Below, in pieces: positions 26,528-35,049 of a stretch of DNA of 64,000 nucleotides. Where the stretch lies: contig NZ_PPHF01000075.1 in assembly GCF_002904335.1 (NCBI RefSeq), forward strand, positions 1-64,000, read 5' to 3'. The stretch is from Amycolatopsis sp. CA-126428 (GTDB lineage Bacteria; Actinomycetota; Actinomycetes; Mycobacteriales; Pseudonocardiaceae). Numbering within the stretch: position 1 is the stretch's first letter; each line of letters begins with the position of its first letter. Below the pieces are notes generated by a model that saw only the letters and a program-made list of their open reading frames with translations, was not told where the DNA came from and did no database searches. A program made the position numbers and the translations under genes.

Positions 26528-26833
26528 ATGGCCGACGACGGAGCTTCGCTGCCGGGCCCGAATCCTCGCTTCCACGAGGACCTGGTCGGCCTGGACCCGT
26601 ACGACCCGGAGGCGCGCGCGTTCGCCGAGCACCTCGACCGCATCGAACGCTGCGGCCCGAACTACACCATCGAGGCCGCGCTCGACGGCGTCGCCGACTT
26701 CGCCGACTCCAGCAACCGGCTCGGCGGCCTGCGCTACTGGGTGTCGGCGCTCATCGTGATCCTGATCGTGCTCGGCGTGATCGTGGCCGCATGGGACATC
26801 GTGGTGCACGCCCTCGCCTGGCTCGCGGCGTAA
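26528..26833 (+). CDS. small membrane protein of unknown function
   Basis: A 101-residue protein. The soluble N-terminus contains LVGLDPYDPEARAFAEHLDR and YTIEAALDGVADFADSSNRLG, and one C-terminal transmembrane helix reads WVSALIVILIVLGVIVAAWD. I do not recognise a named family. TACCGT (26516-26521) lies six bases before the ATG, so the mRNA is probably leaderless. It follows the kinase by 53 bp and is followed closely by msrB. Confidence 0.7.
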   Translation: MADDGASLPGPNPRFHEDLVGLDPYDPEARAFAEHLDRIERCGPNYTIEAALDGVADFADSSNRLGGLRYWVSALIVILIVLGVIVAAWDIVVHALAWLAA

Positions 26834-26843
26834 CGTGGATCGG

Positions 26844-27275
26844 GTGAAAGGTATGAAACCCGTTGTCGGCGCGACCCCTCGCGTCGTGAAGTCCGAGCAG
26901 GAATGGCGGGCGCAGCTCAGCCCCGACGAGTTCGCCGTGCTCCGCCAGGCGGGGACCGAACGGCCGTTCACCGGTGAGTACACCGACACCAAGGCCACCG
27001 GCGTCTACGAGTGCCGCGCGTGCGGTGCCGAGCTGTTCCGCAGCGACACGAAGTTCGAGAGCCACTGCGGCTGGCCGTCGTTCTACGACCCGGCCGACTC
27101 CGACGCCGTGCTGCTGCGCGAGGACCGCGCCATGGGCATGAAGCGGATCGAGGTGCTCTGCGGCTCCTGCCACAGCCACCTCGGGCACGTCTTCGAGGGC
27201 GAGGGCTACCCGACCCCGACCGACCAGCGCTACTGCATCAACTCGATCTCGCTGAAACTGGTCACCGAGCCCTGA
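26844..27275 (+). CDS. msrB: peptide-methionine (R)-S-oxide reductase
   Basis: A 143-residue MsrB that reduces methionine-R-sulfoxide in oxidised proteins, using thioredoxin. The zinc CxxC pairs are YECRACG and LCGSCHSHLGH, and the catalytic cysteine is in RYCINSISLKL. FESHCGWPSFYDP supplies the substrate-pocket tryptophan and a second cysteine. GTG at 26844 is chosen because TAACGT (26831-26836) is seven bases upstream; 26835 and 26853 are alternatives differing by three residues each way. The -10 box overlaps the upstream gene stop. Confidence 0.92.
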   Translation: MKGMKPVVGATPRVVKSEQEWRAQLSPDEFAVLRQAGTERPFTGEYTDTKATGVYECRACGAELFRSDTKFESHCGWPSFYDPADSDAVLLREDRAMGMKRIEVLCGSCHSHLGHVFEGEGYPTPTDQRYCINSISLKLVTEP

Positions 27276-27364
27276 AACCCGCCGTCCTAAATCCTCCTTA
27301 AGCGAGCAACCCGCCGCCCTTCCTCGGACGTAGTCTCCGCACACGGACGAGGGAGGGCGGACTC

Positions 27365-28273
27365 ATGACCGACACCTGGGGTATTCCCGGACCGGTGTTC
27401 GCGGGGCTCTACCTGGGGGCACTGTTCCTGGTGGCGCTGGTCGGGTTGGTGCGCGCCGCGCTGCTGGCGCGGGGACGCACCGGCGGGGCACCGGACAAGG
27501 CCGAAGAACTGGCGCTGCTGACCGGTGGGCGGGAGCGCGTCGGCGAATGGGTCGTCGCCCGGCTGCTCGAGCGGCAGCTGATCCGGCTCGACGGCACCGG
27601 ACGCGTGCACCGCGTCCGGGGTTCGGCCGCCGACGACCTGGGCCGGGCCGCTCTCGGGCGGATCGGCAAGACCGGCAGCTCCGTCGACCGGGTGCGCGCC
27701 GAGGTGGCGCGCCACCCGTCCGTGGCGGAGCTGGAGGCCGGGCTGATCACCCGCGGCCTGCTCACCGACGTCCGGAAACTGCGCCGGACCCGGCTGCTCG
27801 TCGCCGTGGCGAACTGGGCGCTGTTCGTCCTCGGCGTCGTCCGGCTGATCGCCGGCTCCTCGACCGGGCACCCCGTCGGCTTCCTGCTGGCCCTGCTCGC
27901 CCTCAACATCGTCGTGGCCGTGGTAGCCACGGTCCGCGCCGCGAAGAAGCTCCAGGTCAAGGCCACCTTCGCCGGCCGGGCGGCCGCGGAAGAGGCGCGC
28001 CGGGCGCGGACGCTCGTCATGGGCCCGGCCGGGGCCGTCGCGGCGGACGGCTTCGGCGGCCACCCGGAGAAGGACGTCCGGCTGGCCGCCAGCCGCGCCA
28101 TCCAGCAGTCCACCGCACGCGCCGCCCGCCGTCCGCGCGGCCGCTGGGCGAGCGGGGGTGGCGGCGTGGCCGTCGGCTACTACGGCGGCAGCTCCTGCGG
28201 CGGTGGCGGCAGCTCGTGCGGCGGCGGGGGCGGCGGCTGCGGTGGCGGCGGAGGCGGGGGCTGTGGTGGTTGA
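27365..28273 (+). CDS. TIGR04222-type membrane protein with Cys/Gly-rich tail (candidate MNIO substrate 1)
   Basis: A 302-residue protein. It begins TWGIPGPVFAGLYLGALFL, and transmembrane segments lie at about 10-33 and as a hairpin at about 143-190. The loop between contains a winged-helix-like stretch (ERVGEWVVARLLERQLIRL). The last 40 residues are low complexity: Cys278, Cys285, Cys292 and Cys300 are separated by 6-7 residues, nearly all glycine. The paralogue at 28340 shares the N-terminus. Proteins of this type are known as TIGR04222; the function is unknown. The downstream MNIO gene suggests the tail cysteines are modified (inference). TAGTCT at 27331-27336 could be the -10 box. Confidence 0.8.
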   Translation: MTDTWGIPGPVFAGLYLGALFLVALVGLVRAALLARGRTGGAPDKAEELALLTGGRERVGEWVVARLLERQLIRLDGTGRVHRVRGSAADDLGRAALGRIGKTGSSVDRVRAEVARHPSVAELEAGLITRGLLTDVRKLRRTRLLVAVANWALFVLGVVRLIAGSSTGHPVGFLLALLALNIVVAVVATVRAAKKLQVKATFAGRAAAEEARRARTLVMGPAGAVAADGFGGHPEKDVRLAASRAIQQSTARAARRPRGRWASGGGGVAVGYYGGSSCGGGGSSCGGGGGGCGGGGGGGCGG

Positions 28274-28339
28274 AACGCCGACGCGAGCGCGTGCGTCTCA
28301 CAGCTACGGTAACCGCGACACACTGAGGGGAGACGGGCG

Positions 28340-29254
28340 ATGACCGACCCGTGGGGCATCTCCGGACCGGATTTCGTGGTCCTCTACATCGCGTTGCTCG
28401 GGGCGGTCCTGCTGATCAGGGTCGTGGTGTCCGGGATCGTGAGCAGCCGGGCGATGCGGGCGGACGCCGTCGCGCCCGGGCCGCCGCCGAGCGTCTACCA
28501 GCTGGCCTTCCTCGCCGGCGGCCCCGACCGGGCCGTCGACGCGGCGATCGCGGCCCTGGTCGAGCGCGGGCAGCTGCGCGTCAACAGCTACAAGCAGGTC
28601 AGCCAGGCCGGGACGCGGCCGGCCGATCCGCTGGAGCGGGCGGTCTTCGACGCGGCGCAGCTGAAGACGACGTCGGCGCTGCGGGCGTACGGCCGCCAGT
28701 CGGCGGCGATGCGGGCCCTGGAGGAGGGCCTCGACCAGCGCGGGCTGCTGGCGTCGGCGGCCGCCAAGCGGCAGGCGCGGACGTTCGGGCTGCTCCTCCA
28801 GCTGGCGGTGCTGGCGTTCGGCGTGGCGCGGCTGGTCACCGGCATTTCCCTCGGCCGCCCGGTCGGGATCCTGGTGTTCCTGGTCCTCGTCGCGGCGGTG
28901 CTGGCGATCGTGGCGGCGGTCCGCCGGTCGAAGACGGGTGCCCGGCAGCCGTCGGCCGCGGGGCACCGCCTGCTCGGCCAGGCCCGCGCCGCGGCGAGCG
29001 GCCCGGTCCCGGCGGGCATGCTGGCCGGCGGCGTCCTGCTCGGCGGGGCGGCGGCCGCGGTCGCGCTGGGCGGCTGGGCGATGTACCCCGACGAGGAGCT
29101 GAGCGCGGCGCTGACCCCGCCGATGACGTCGTACGGCGGCGGTGGCTCGTCCGGCGGGTCGTCCTGCAGCAGCGGGTCGTCGTGCTCGAGCTCGTCGTGC
29201 AGCAGCGGGTCTTCGTGCGGTTCGTCGTGCGGCGGAGGGGGCTGCGGTGGGTGA
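28340..29254 (+). CDS. TIGR04222-type membrane protein with Cys/Ser-rich tail (candidate MNIO substrate 2)
   Basis: A 304-residue paralogue of the preceding protein: PWGISGPDFVVLYIALLGAV at the start, the same three-segment membrane layout, and a tail rich in Ser, Gly and Cys. Six cysteines at 276, 282, 287, 293, 297 and 302 lie in SSC and GSSC repeats, denser than in paralogue 1, and the protein ends GGGGCGG. Its stop overlaps the MNIO start by eight bases, so the two are translationally coupled, as precursor and modifying enzyme often are. An ATG with GGGGAGA precedes it; TACGGT about 40 bp upstream may be a promoter. Whether the tail is cleaved is not evident. Confidence 0.8.
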   Translation: MTDPWGISGPDFVVLYIALLGAVLLIRVVVSGIVSSRAMRADAVAPGPPPSVYQLAFLAGGPDRAVDAAIAALVERGQLRVNSYKQVSQAGTRPADPLERAVFDAAQLKTTSALRAYGRQSAAMRALEEGLDQRGLLASAAAKRQARTFGLLLQLAVLAFGVARLVTGISLGRPVGILVFLVLVAAVLAIVAAVRRSKTGARQPSAAGHRLLGQARAAASGPVPAGMLAGGVLLGGAAAAVALGGWAMYPDEELSAALTPPMTSYGGGGSSGGSSCSSGSSCSSSSCSSGSSCGSSCGGGGCGG

Positions 29255-30047
29255 GCTGGGCATCGGGATCGGCTGGCGGCACGAGCTCGACCTGTCCATC
29301 GCGCGGCTGCCGGGGGTGGATTGGGTCGAGGTCGTCGCCGAGAACCTGCACGCCGACCACCTGCCGGAGACGCTCGTGGCGCTGCGCAAGCGGGGCCTGC
29401 CGGCGCTGCCGCACGCCGTCTCGCTGTCCCTCGGCGGGGCCGAGCCCCTGGACACCGGCCGCGTCCAGCACCTCGCGGAGGTCGCGCGTGCGCTGGACGC
29501 GCCGCTGGTCAGCGACCACGTGTGCTTCGTGCGCGCGGGCGGGCTCGATTCGGGGCACTTGATGCCGCTCCCCCGCACGCGCGAGGCCCTGGACGTGCTG
29601 GTGGCGAACGTCCGGCTGGCCCAGTCCATCCTGGACGTGCCGCTGGCGCTGGAGAACATCGCCGCGGTGCTCGACTGGCCCGACGCCGAGCTGACCGAGG
29701 AGCAGTTCCTCACCGAGCTGACCGACCGGACGGGCTGCCGGCTGATCATCGACGTGGCGAACCTGTACGCCAACGCCCGCAACATCGGCACGGACCCGGT
29801 GGCGTTCCTGGACGGAATCCCCTGGGAGCGGCTGGCGTACGTCCACATGGCGGGCGGCATCGAGCGCGACGGCGTGTACCACGACACGCACGCGCACCCG
29901 GTGCTGCCGGAGGTGCTGGCGCTGTTGACGGAGCTCCGCCGCCGGACGGACCCACCGGGAGTCCTGCTGGAGCGCGACGACGACTACCCGACCGACGACG
30001 AGCTGGCGGCGGAGCTGTCGGCCCTGCGGACGGCGGTGACGGGGTGA
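29247..30047 (+). CDS. DUF692-family MNIO (multinuclear non-heme iron oxidase)
   Basis: A 266-residue DUF692 TIM-barrel protein of the MbnB/TglH/ChrH type, which uses two or three irons and O2 to modify cysteines in ribosomal peptides. The expected ligand set is present: H56 (LPHAVSLSLG), D90-H91 (SDHVCF), E136 (ALENIAAV), D169 and N172 (IIDVANLYAN), H200 (YVHMAGG), H212, D213, H215 and H217 (YHDTHAHPV) and E242 (LLERDDD). Nothing is missing, so it should be active. GTG at 29247 overlaps the upstream Cys-rich gene, and its stop overlaps the next gene by four bases. The substrate is inferred to be one or both TIGR04222-type tails. Confidence 0.85.
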   Translation: MGELGIGIGWRHELDLSIARLPGVDWVEVVAENLHADHLPETLVALRKRGLPALPHAVSLSLGGAEPLDTGRVQHLAEVARALDAPLVSDHVCFVRAGGLDSGHLMPLPRTREALDVLVANVRLAQSILDVPLALENIAAVLDWPDAELTEEQFLTELTDRTGCRLIIDVANLYANARNIGTDPVAFLDGIPWERLAYVHMAGGIERDGVYHDTHAHPVLPEVLALLTELRRRTDPPGVLLERDDDYPTDDELAAELSALRTAVTG

Positions 30048-30382
30048 GCCGCGCGGAGCTGGCCCGCCGGCAGGCGGAGCTGCTGCAGGCGTTGCTGGCC
30101 GACGGCCCGCCTCCGGCGGGCTTCGACCCGGCCCGGTTGAAGGTGGAGGCGTCGGTTTTGCGCCGGAAGCACGGGCGGGTGCTGGCGTACCAGCGGCCCG
30201 AGCTGGCGGAGGCGCTGGGTGAGCGGTACGAGCCGCTGTTCGCACGGTTCACCGCGGGACGGCCGAAGAAGGCGGCTGAGCGATCGGGAGCTTATGCCGA
30301 CGAGTTCGTGACGTGGCTGATCGAGGGGGGCCACCTGCCGAAGCCCCGGCGTCGGCTGGCGGACCGCCTCCGGCGCCGCTGA
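30044..30382 (+). CDS. small MNIO-partner protein (SCO6045-like)
   Basis: A 112-residue basic, helical protein: AELARRQAELLQALLADGPP, then FDPARLKVEASVLRRKHGRV, LAEALGERYEPLFARFTAGR and DEFVTWLIEGGHLPKPRR. It overlaps the MNIO gene by four bases (GTGA). MNIO enzymes usually need a partner that binds precursor, and the position and DUF2063-like helical start suit that role. I associate the C-terminal segment with the SCO6045-like family from memory. Function is inferred from context. Confidence 0.65.
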   Translation: MSRAELARRQAELLQALLADGPPPAGFDPARLKVEASVLRRKHGRVLAYQRPELAEALGERYEPLFARFTAGRPKKAAERSGAYADEFVTWLIEGGHLPKPRRRLADRLRRR

Positions 30383-30406
30383 TCCAGCAGGTGGGCCGGT
30401 TCCGCC

Positions 30407-31744
30407 TCAGGGCGTCCAGGTCGGTTTGTCGACTCCCGGCACCCGCGTCCCGAACTTCCAGAACGGCTCCGCCCCCGGCAACCCACCGGCCATCCGGACC
30501 CGCGTCATCCGCCCGTACCCGCTGTCGACTTCCTCCAGCAAGTCGCCGAAGCCGACCTCTGCCGCCGCGGCATCCTTGCGGCCGAGCGAATCCAGCCACC
30601 GCCCGGTGCCCGCCAGCGACAGCCGCGCGTGCCACGTGCCGCCTTCCACCACCTGGCGGTGCAACGCCGTCATCACCGCCGCCGCCGTGAGCCAGCCCGT
30701 TGCGTGGTCCAGGGCCTGGACCGGCAGGGGTGACGGCGGATCGCCCCAGGCCAAGCCGCTCGACATCTGGATCAGGCTGTCGAACCCGCGGCGCCGGGCC
30801 CAGGGGCCCTCCCAGCCGTACGCGCTCAGGTCCGCGACCACCAAGCCCGGCCGCAGCTCGGCCAGCTCGGCGGGCCCGAACCCGATGCGTTCGAGGGCGC
30901 CCGGGCGGAACGACTGGACCAGCACGTCGGCCCGGCTGATCAGCTTCTTCAACCGGGCGCGGCCGCCCTCGGTGTCCAGTGCCACGAACGTCGATCGCTT
31001 GCCCTGGTTCGTGTCCCGCACCAGCGCCTCGACCCGCGGCAGGTGCGCGGCTCCGACGTGCAGGACGTCGGCGCCGTGCGCGGCCAGGACGCGGCCGGCG
31101 ACCGGGCCGGCGAGCACGTGCGTCAGCTCCAGCACCCGGATCCCGCCCAGTGGCCGGTCCGAGTAGAACAGTGTCCGTTTCGGGGCCGGGCCCAGGGGCG
31201 TCAGCGAAACCAGCGGCAGCGAGGCCACTGCCTCACCTTGCGGGTGCTCCGCCCAGTCCGATGGGGACCGCAGCTCGGCCGCCGCTCCCCCGGCCGACAC
31301 GACGGCGTGCTCCACCTCGCGCGCCGGACGTCCGGCGACCGCCTTTTCGACCGCCTCGCGCGCGCCGGGGACACCGAGCCCCCAGCACACCGCCGATTCG
31401 TGCCGCGGGTAGTTGGCGTGCAGGCGCACCCAGCCGTCGGCCGTGCGGTAGTCGCCCGACAGCGGCGCCCAGGCGGGCTCCGCGCCGACGCCCTCCACGC
31501 GCAGCAGCCGCTCGCTCCCGAACGCCGCCGCCGCGTGCCGCGTGTCCGCCGTGACCACGCCGGGCTCGATTTCGCGCAGCTTCAGCATTTCGGCCGCCGC
31601 CAGCGTCGCCGCGGCCACCGAAGCCGTGGCGGCCGCCGCCACCCGGTACGGGCCCGGCAGCACGTCTTCGGCGCCGGTCAGCTCGAAAGGTCCCGGCGAA
31701 GATCCGGTAAGGGCGTCCCAGACACCCTCGACGATGTCGCGCAC
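30407..31744 (-). CDS. CaiB/BaiF-family CoA-transferase
   Basis: A 445-residue family III CoA-transferase-like protein. The recognisable domain starts midway with GGIRVLELTHVLAGPVAGRV, has ADVLVQSFRPGALERIGFGP and LVVADLSAYGWEGPWARR, and keeps the candidate nucleophile aspartate in RGFDSLIQMSSGLAW. The first 200 residues form a divergent half containing LPGPYRVAAAATASVAAATL. The CoA donor and acceptor are unknown. GTG at 31744 overlaps the chdC stop by one base, so it is co-transcribed with the heme genes, although no metabolic link is evident. Confidence 0.75.
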   Translation of the reverse strand: MRDIVEGVWDALTGSSPGPFELTGAEDVLPGPYRVAAAATASVAAATLAAAEMLKLREIEPGVVTADTRHAAAAFGSERLLRVEGVGAEPAWAPLSGDYRTADGWVRLHANYPRHESAVCWGLGVPGAREAVEKAVAGRPAREVEHAVVSAGGAAAELRSPSDWAEHPQGEAVASLPLVSLTPLGPAPKRTLFYSDRPLGGIRVLELTHVLAGPVAGRVLAAHGADVLHVGAAHLPRVEALVRDTNQGKRSTFVALDTEGGRARLKKLISRADVLVQSFRPGALERIGFGPAELAELRPGLVVADLSAYGWEGPWARRRGFDSLIQMSSGLAWGDPPSPLPVQALDHATGWLTAAAVMTALHRQVVEGGTWHARLSLAGTGRWLDSLGRKDAAAAEVGFGDLLEEVDSGYGRMTRVRMAGGLPGAEPFWKFGTRVPGVDKPTWTP

Positions 31745-32436
31745 TACGGCAGAGCCGCGACGAGCTCGGCGGGCGGCACGCGGGTGCCGGTGTAGAACGG
31801 AATCTCCTCGCGCACGTGCAGCCGCGCCTCGGTGCCGCGCAGGTGGCGCATGAGGTCGACGATCCGGTGCAGCTCGTCGGCCTCGAAGGCGAGGATCCAC
31901 TCGTAGTCGCCCAAGGCGAACGACGCGACGGTGTTCGCGCGCACGTCCGGGTAGTCGCGGGCTTCCTTGCCGTGGTCGGCGAGCATCTTGCGGCGGTCGG
32001 CGTCCGGCAGCAGGTACCACTCGTAGGACCGCACGAACGGGTAGACGCAGATGAACTTGCGGGCCTCTTCGCCGGCCAGGAACGCCGGGATGTGGCTCTT
32101 GTTGAACTCGGCGGGCCGGTGCAGCGCGGTCTGGCTCCAGACCGGCGTCGACGCGCGGCCCAGCGGCGTCCGGCGGAAGCCGGCGTAGGCGGCCTGGACC
32201 TGCTCGATCTCCTCGGCGTGCCACCAGATCATGAAGTCCGCGTCGGCGCGCAGCGCGGAGAGGTCGTACACGCCGCGGACGACGACGCCCTTGGCCTCGA
32301 GCCCCTCCAGGTACTCCGCGGTCTCGCGACCGGCGGTCCCGCGGTCCTCACCCAGCCGGCCCGGCTCGATCCGGAAGACCGACCAGGTGGTGTAGCGGAT
32401 GGTGTCGTTGAGCTCGTTGTAGTTGACCCGCGCCAT
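31744..32436 (-). CDS. chdC: coproheme decarboxylase (HemQ/ChdC)
   Basis: A 230-residue chlorite-dismutase-fold protein. It converts Fe-coproporphyrin to heme b in the coproporphyrin-dependent pathway of actinobacteria and Firmicutes. Features are YTTWSVFRIEPG at the start, FMIWWHAEEIEQVQ, ICVYPFVRSYEWYLLPD with the catalytic tyrosine region, and RRKMLADHGKEARDYPDVRAN with the proximal histidine. The arginine required by true chlorite dismutase is not evident. It lies 57 bp downstream of the protoporphyrinogen-oxidase-like gene, in the same orientation. Confidence 0.9.
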   Translation of the reverse strand: MARVNYNELNDTIRYTTWSVFRIEPGRLGEDRGTAGRETAEYLEGLEAKGVVVRGVYDLSALRADADFMIWWHAEEIEQVQAAYAGFRRTPLGRASTPVWSQTALHRPAEFNKSHIPAFLAGEEARKFICVYPFVRSYEWYLLPDADRRKMLADHGKEARDYPDVRANTVASFALGDYEWILAFEADELHRIVDLMRHLRGTEARLHVREEIPFYTGTRVPPAELVAALP

Positions 32437-32493
32437 GCGTCCATCCTGTCACCGCGGCGCCGCGCCCGCCGCCACGGGTGGGGTGAGGCGCAC

Positions 32494-33894
32494 TCACGAG
32501 GAAAGGTGGGCCGCGATCCGCTGCGCCGCCGCCTCCGCGGTGGCCACGCACGCCGGCAACCCGACCCCGTGCAGGGTCGCCCCGGCGATCGCCAGGCCCG
32601 GCACCTCCGCGACGGCCTTCTCGATCCGCTCGACCCGCTCGAGGTGCCCGGTGCCGTACTGCGGCAGCCCGCCGCCCCACCGCGTCACCAGCGTCTCGAC
32701 CGGCGCAGCCGTCACGCCGGTCAGCCGGGCGAGGTCGTCGCGGACCACGCGGACCAGCTCGACGTCGTCGAACTGCAGCGCACCCGGCTCGCCGAACCGC
32801 CCGACCGAGCCGCGGACCAGGACCGGCCCGGTGCCGTAATGAGCCCACTTCCGGGAAGAAAACGTGAACGCCTTCGACGCGTACGGCACGCCCGAACCGT
32901 CCCGCTCGCCCTGGCCGATCAGGATCCCCGACGCCTCGGGCAGCGCGGTGCCGGGCGGCAGCGCCAGCGCGACCACGGCCATCGACGCCAGTTCGACCTC
33001 GCCGAAGGCCGCCGAAGCCGCCGGGACGACGTCGGTGAGCAGGCGGCGGGCCGACGGCGCGGGCACCGCGAGCACCACCGCGTCGGCCTCCGCGACGTTG
33101 TCCGCGGGGGCGTGCGCGGTCGGCGCCGCGCCGATGCGCAGCCGCCAGCCGGAGCCGTGCCGTTCGATTTCGCACACCGGCAGGCCGGTCCGCAGCTCGG
33201 CGCCGGAGGCGGTGGTGAGCCGGTCGATCACCGTGCCGAGGCCGCCCGGGACGGTGCCGAACACCGGCGCCGCCGACGGGTTCGCCGGCAGCTGGGCGGC
33301 GGCCGCCGCGGTCAGCGAGCCCGCGCCCGCCGCCAGCGCGGCGGCCAGGCCGGGCATGGTGGCGCGCAGGCCGAGGCCGTCGGCGCCGCCCGCGTAGACG
33401 CCGCCGAGCAGCGGGTCGACCAGCCGGTCCACCAGTTCGTCGCCGAACCGCTCGCGCAGCAGCGGCCCCAGCGGCACGTCCCCGCCCGGCAGCCGCAGCT
33501 CGGGCAGTGACGGCTCGGCCTCGACCGCCTGCCGGCCCGCTTCGGACAGCACCCCGGCCACCGACTCCGCGGCGGCCGGGACGCCCATGACCGTGCCGGG
33601 CGGCAGCCCGGTGACGGCGCCGCCCGCGTGGATCTTCGCCCGGGCCTTCGTCGGGTGGACGACGTCGAGCCCGAGCTCGCCCACCAGCGCGAGCATTTCC
33701 GGGCGGCGCACGAGGAAGGCCTCGGCGCCGACGTCGTAGGGCACGCCGGCCAGCTCGGCGGTGCGCAGCTTCCCGCCCGGCGCCGTCGTCTTCTCGAACA
33801 CGGTGATCTCGGCTTCGGGTCCGAGCAGCCGCCGCAGCCGGTACGCCGCGGTCAGCCCGGAAACGCCACCCCCGACGACCGCGACGCGCTTCAC
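32494..33894 (-). CDS. cgoX: coproporphyrinogen III oxidase, HemY type
   Basis: A 466-residue FAD enzyme. The Rossmann motif VAVVGGGVSGLTAAYRL begins at residue 4; then come FEKTTAPGGKLRT, YDVGAEAFLVRRPEM and the C-terminal flavin motif GLAIAGATLHGVGLPACVATA. In organisms with ChdC this enzyme makes coproporphyrin III from coproporphyrinogen III, so cgoX is more apt than hemG/hemY. GTG at 33894 overlaps the hemE stop (GTGA). Length fits the family. Confidence 0.9.
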   Translation of the reverse strand: MKRVAVVGGGVSGLTAAYRLRRLLGPEAEITVFEKTTAPGGKLRTAELAGVPYDVGAEAFLVRRPEMLALVGELGLDVVHPTKARAKIHAGGAVTGLPPGTVMGVPAAAESVAGVLSEAGRQAVEAEPSLPELRLPGGDVPLGPLLRERFGDELVDRLVDPLLGGVYAGGADGLGLRATMPGLAAALAAGAGSLTAAAAAQLPANPSAAPVFGTVPGGLGTVIDRLTTASGAELRTGLPVCEIERHGSGWRLRIGAAPTAHAPADNVAEADAVVLAVPAPSARRLLTDVVPAASAAFGEVELASMAVVALALPPGTALPEASGILIGQGERDGSGVPYASKAFTFSSRKWAHYGTGPVLVRGSVGRFGEPGALQFDDVELVRVVRDDLARLTGVTAAPVETLVTRWGGGLPQYGTGHLERVERIEKAVAEVPGLAIAGATLHGVGLPACVATAEAAAQRIAAHLSS

Positions 33895-34961
33895 AGCTCG
33901 TGCACCAGCCCGACCACGCGGGTCAGCACGTCGGGATCGACGCCCGGCAGCACGCCGTGGCCCAGGTTGAAGATGTGGCCGTCGGCCGCTTTGCCCTCTT
34001 CGACGATCCGCCGGACCTCGGCCGCCAGCACCGGCCAGGAAGCGTGCAGCAGCGCCGGGTCGAGGTTGCCCTGGACGATCGCTCGCCCGCCCAGGCGCCG
34101 GACGGCTTCGTCGAGCGGGATCCGCCAGTCGACGCCGACGACGTCGGCGCCCGCGTCGCGCATCGCGGCCAGGAGCTCGCCGGTGCCGACGCCGAAGTGG
34201 ATCCGCGGCACGCCGTACTCCGCGACGCCCGCGAGGACCTTGGCCGAGTGCGGCAGGACGAACTCGCGGTAGTCCCGCTCGGAGAGCGCGCCGGCCCAGG
34301 AGTCGAACAGCTGGACCGCGTCGACGCCGGCGTCGAGCTGGGCGCGCAGGAAGGTCAGGGCGATGTCGGCCAGCCGCCCGGCCAGCTCGTGCCACACCTC
34401 GGGCGAGGTGTGCATCAGCGCCTTGGTGTGCTCGTGGTTGCGGCTCGGGCCGCCCTCGATGAGGTAGCTGGCCAGCGTGAACGGCGCGCCGGCGAACCCG
34501 ATCAGCGGGGTCTCGCCGAGCCGCTCGACGAGCAGCCGGACGCCGTCGGCGACCTTCGAGACCTGCGCGGGCTCGAGCTCCGGCAGCGCCTTCACGGCGG
34601 CGAGGTCGCGCACCGGCGCGGCGGCCACCGGGCCGGTGCCGGGCACGATGTCGATGTCGACCCCGGCCGCCTTCAGCGGGACCACGATGTCGCTGAAGAG
34701 GATCGCCGCGTCGACGCCGTGGCGGCGGACCGGCTGCAGCGTGATCTCGGCGAGCATTTCCGGGTCGAAACAGGCGTCGAGCATCGGCACGCCCTCGCGC
34801 AGCGCGCGGTACTCGGGCAGCGAGCGGCCGGCCTGGCGCATGAACCAGACGGGCGTGCGGGCCGGGCGTTCGCCGCGCGCGGCGGCCAGGAACGGGGCTT
34901 CGGGCAGCTCGCGGCGACCGGACGGGGCGGCGTGGCGCGGCAGGGGCGTGGTCTGAGACAT
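33891..34961 (-). CDS. hemE: uroporphyrinogen III decarboxylase
   Basis: A 356-residue HemE that decarboxylates uroporphyrinogen III to coproporphyrinogen III. The signature TPVWFMRQAGRSLPEYRALR is near residue 36. AAILFSDIVVPLKAAGVDI contains the catalytic aspartate. GFAGAPFTLASYLIEGG, GVDAVQLFDSWAGAL and VQGNLDPALL follow, with GHIFNLGHGVLPG near the end. It is the first gene of the hemE-cgoX-chdC set; hemH/cpfC is not in the window. ATG at 34961 is preferred over an upstream extension that lacks conserved sequence. Confidence 0.95.
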   Translation of the reverse strand: MSQTTPLPRHAAPSGRRELPEAPFLAAARGERPARTPVWFMRQAGRSLPEYRALREGVPMLDACFDPEMLAEITLQPVRRHGVDAAILFSDIVVPLKAAGVDIDIVPGTGPVAAAPVRDLAAVKALPELEPAQVSKVADGVRLLVERLGETPLIGFAGAPFTLASYLIEGGPSRNHEHTKALMHTSPEVWHELAGRLADIALTFLRAQLDAGVDAVQLFDSWAGALSERDYREFVLPHSAKVLAGVAEYGVPRIHFGVGTGELLAAMRDAGADVVGVDWRIPLDEAVRRLGGRAIVQGNLDPALLHASWPVLAAEVRRIVEEGKAADGHIFNLGHGVLPGVDPDVLTRVVGLVHEL

Positions 34962-35049
34962 CGCGGTCAATCGTGCCACGAGCCCGGGCGGGCCGTTCTC
35001 TCGGCGCGCCTGCGCCCGCAACAGGGCGTGCCCGCCCTAAAGTCGGTGC

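Noticed and set aside
30407..31744. Part of heme synthesis because it overlaps chdC
   Set aside because: Motifs are those of a CaiB-type CoA-transferase; overlap shows co-transcription only.
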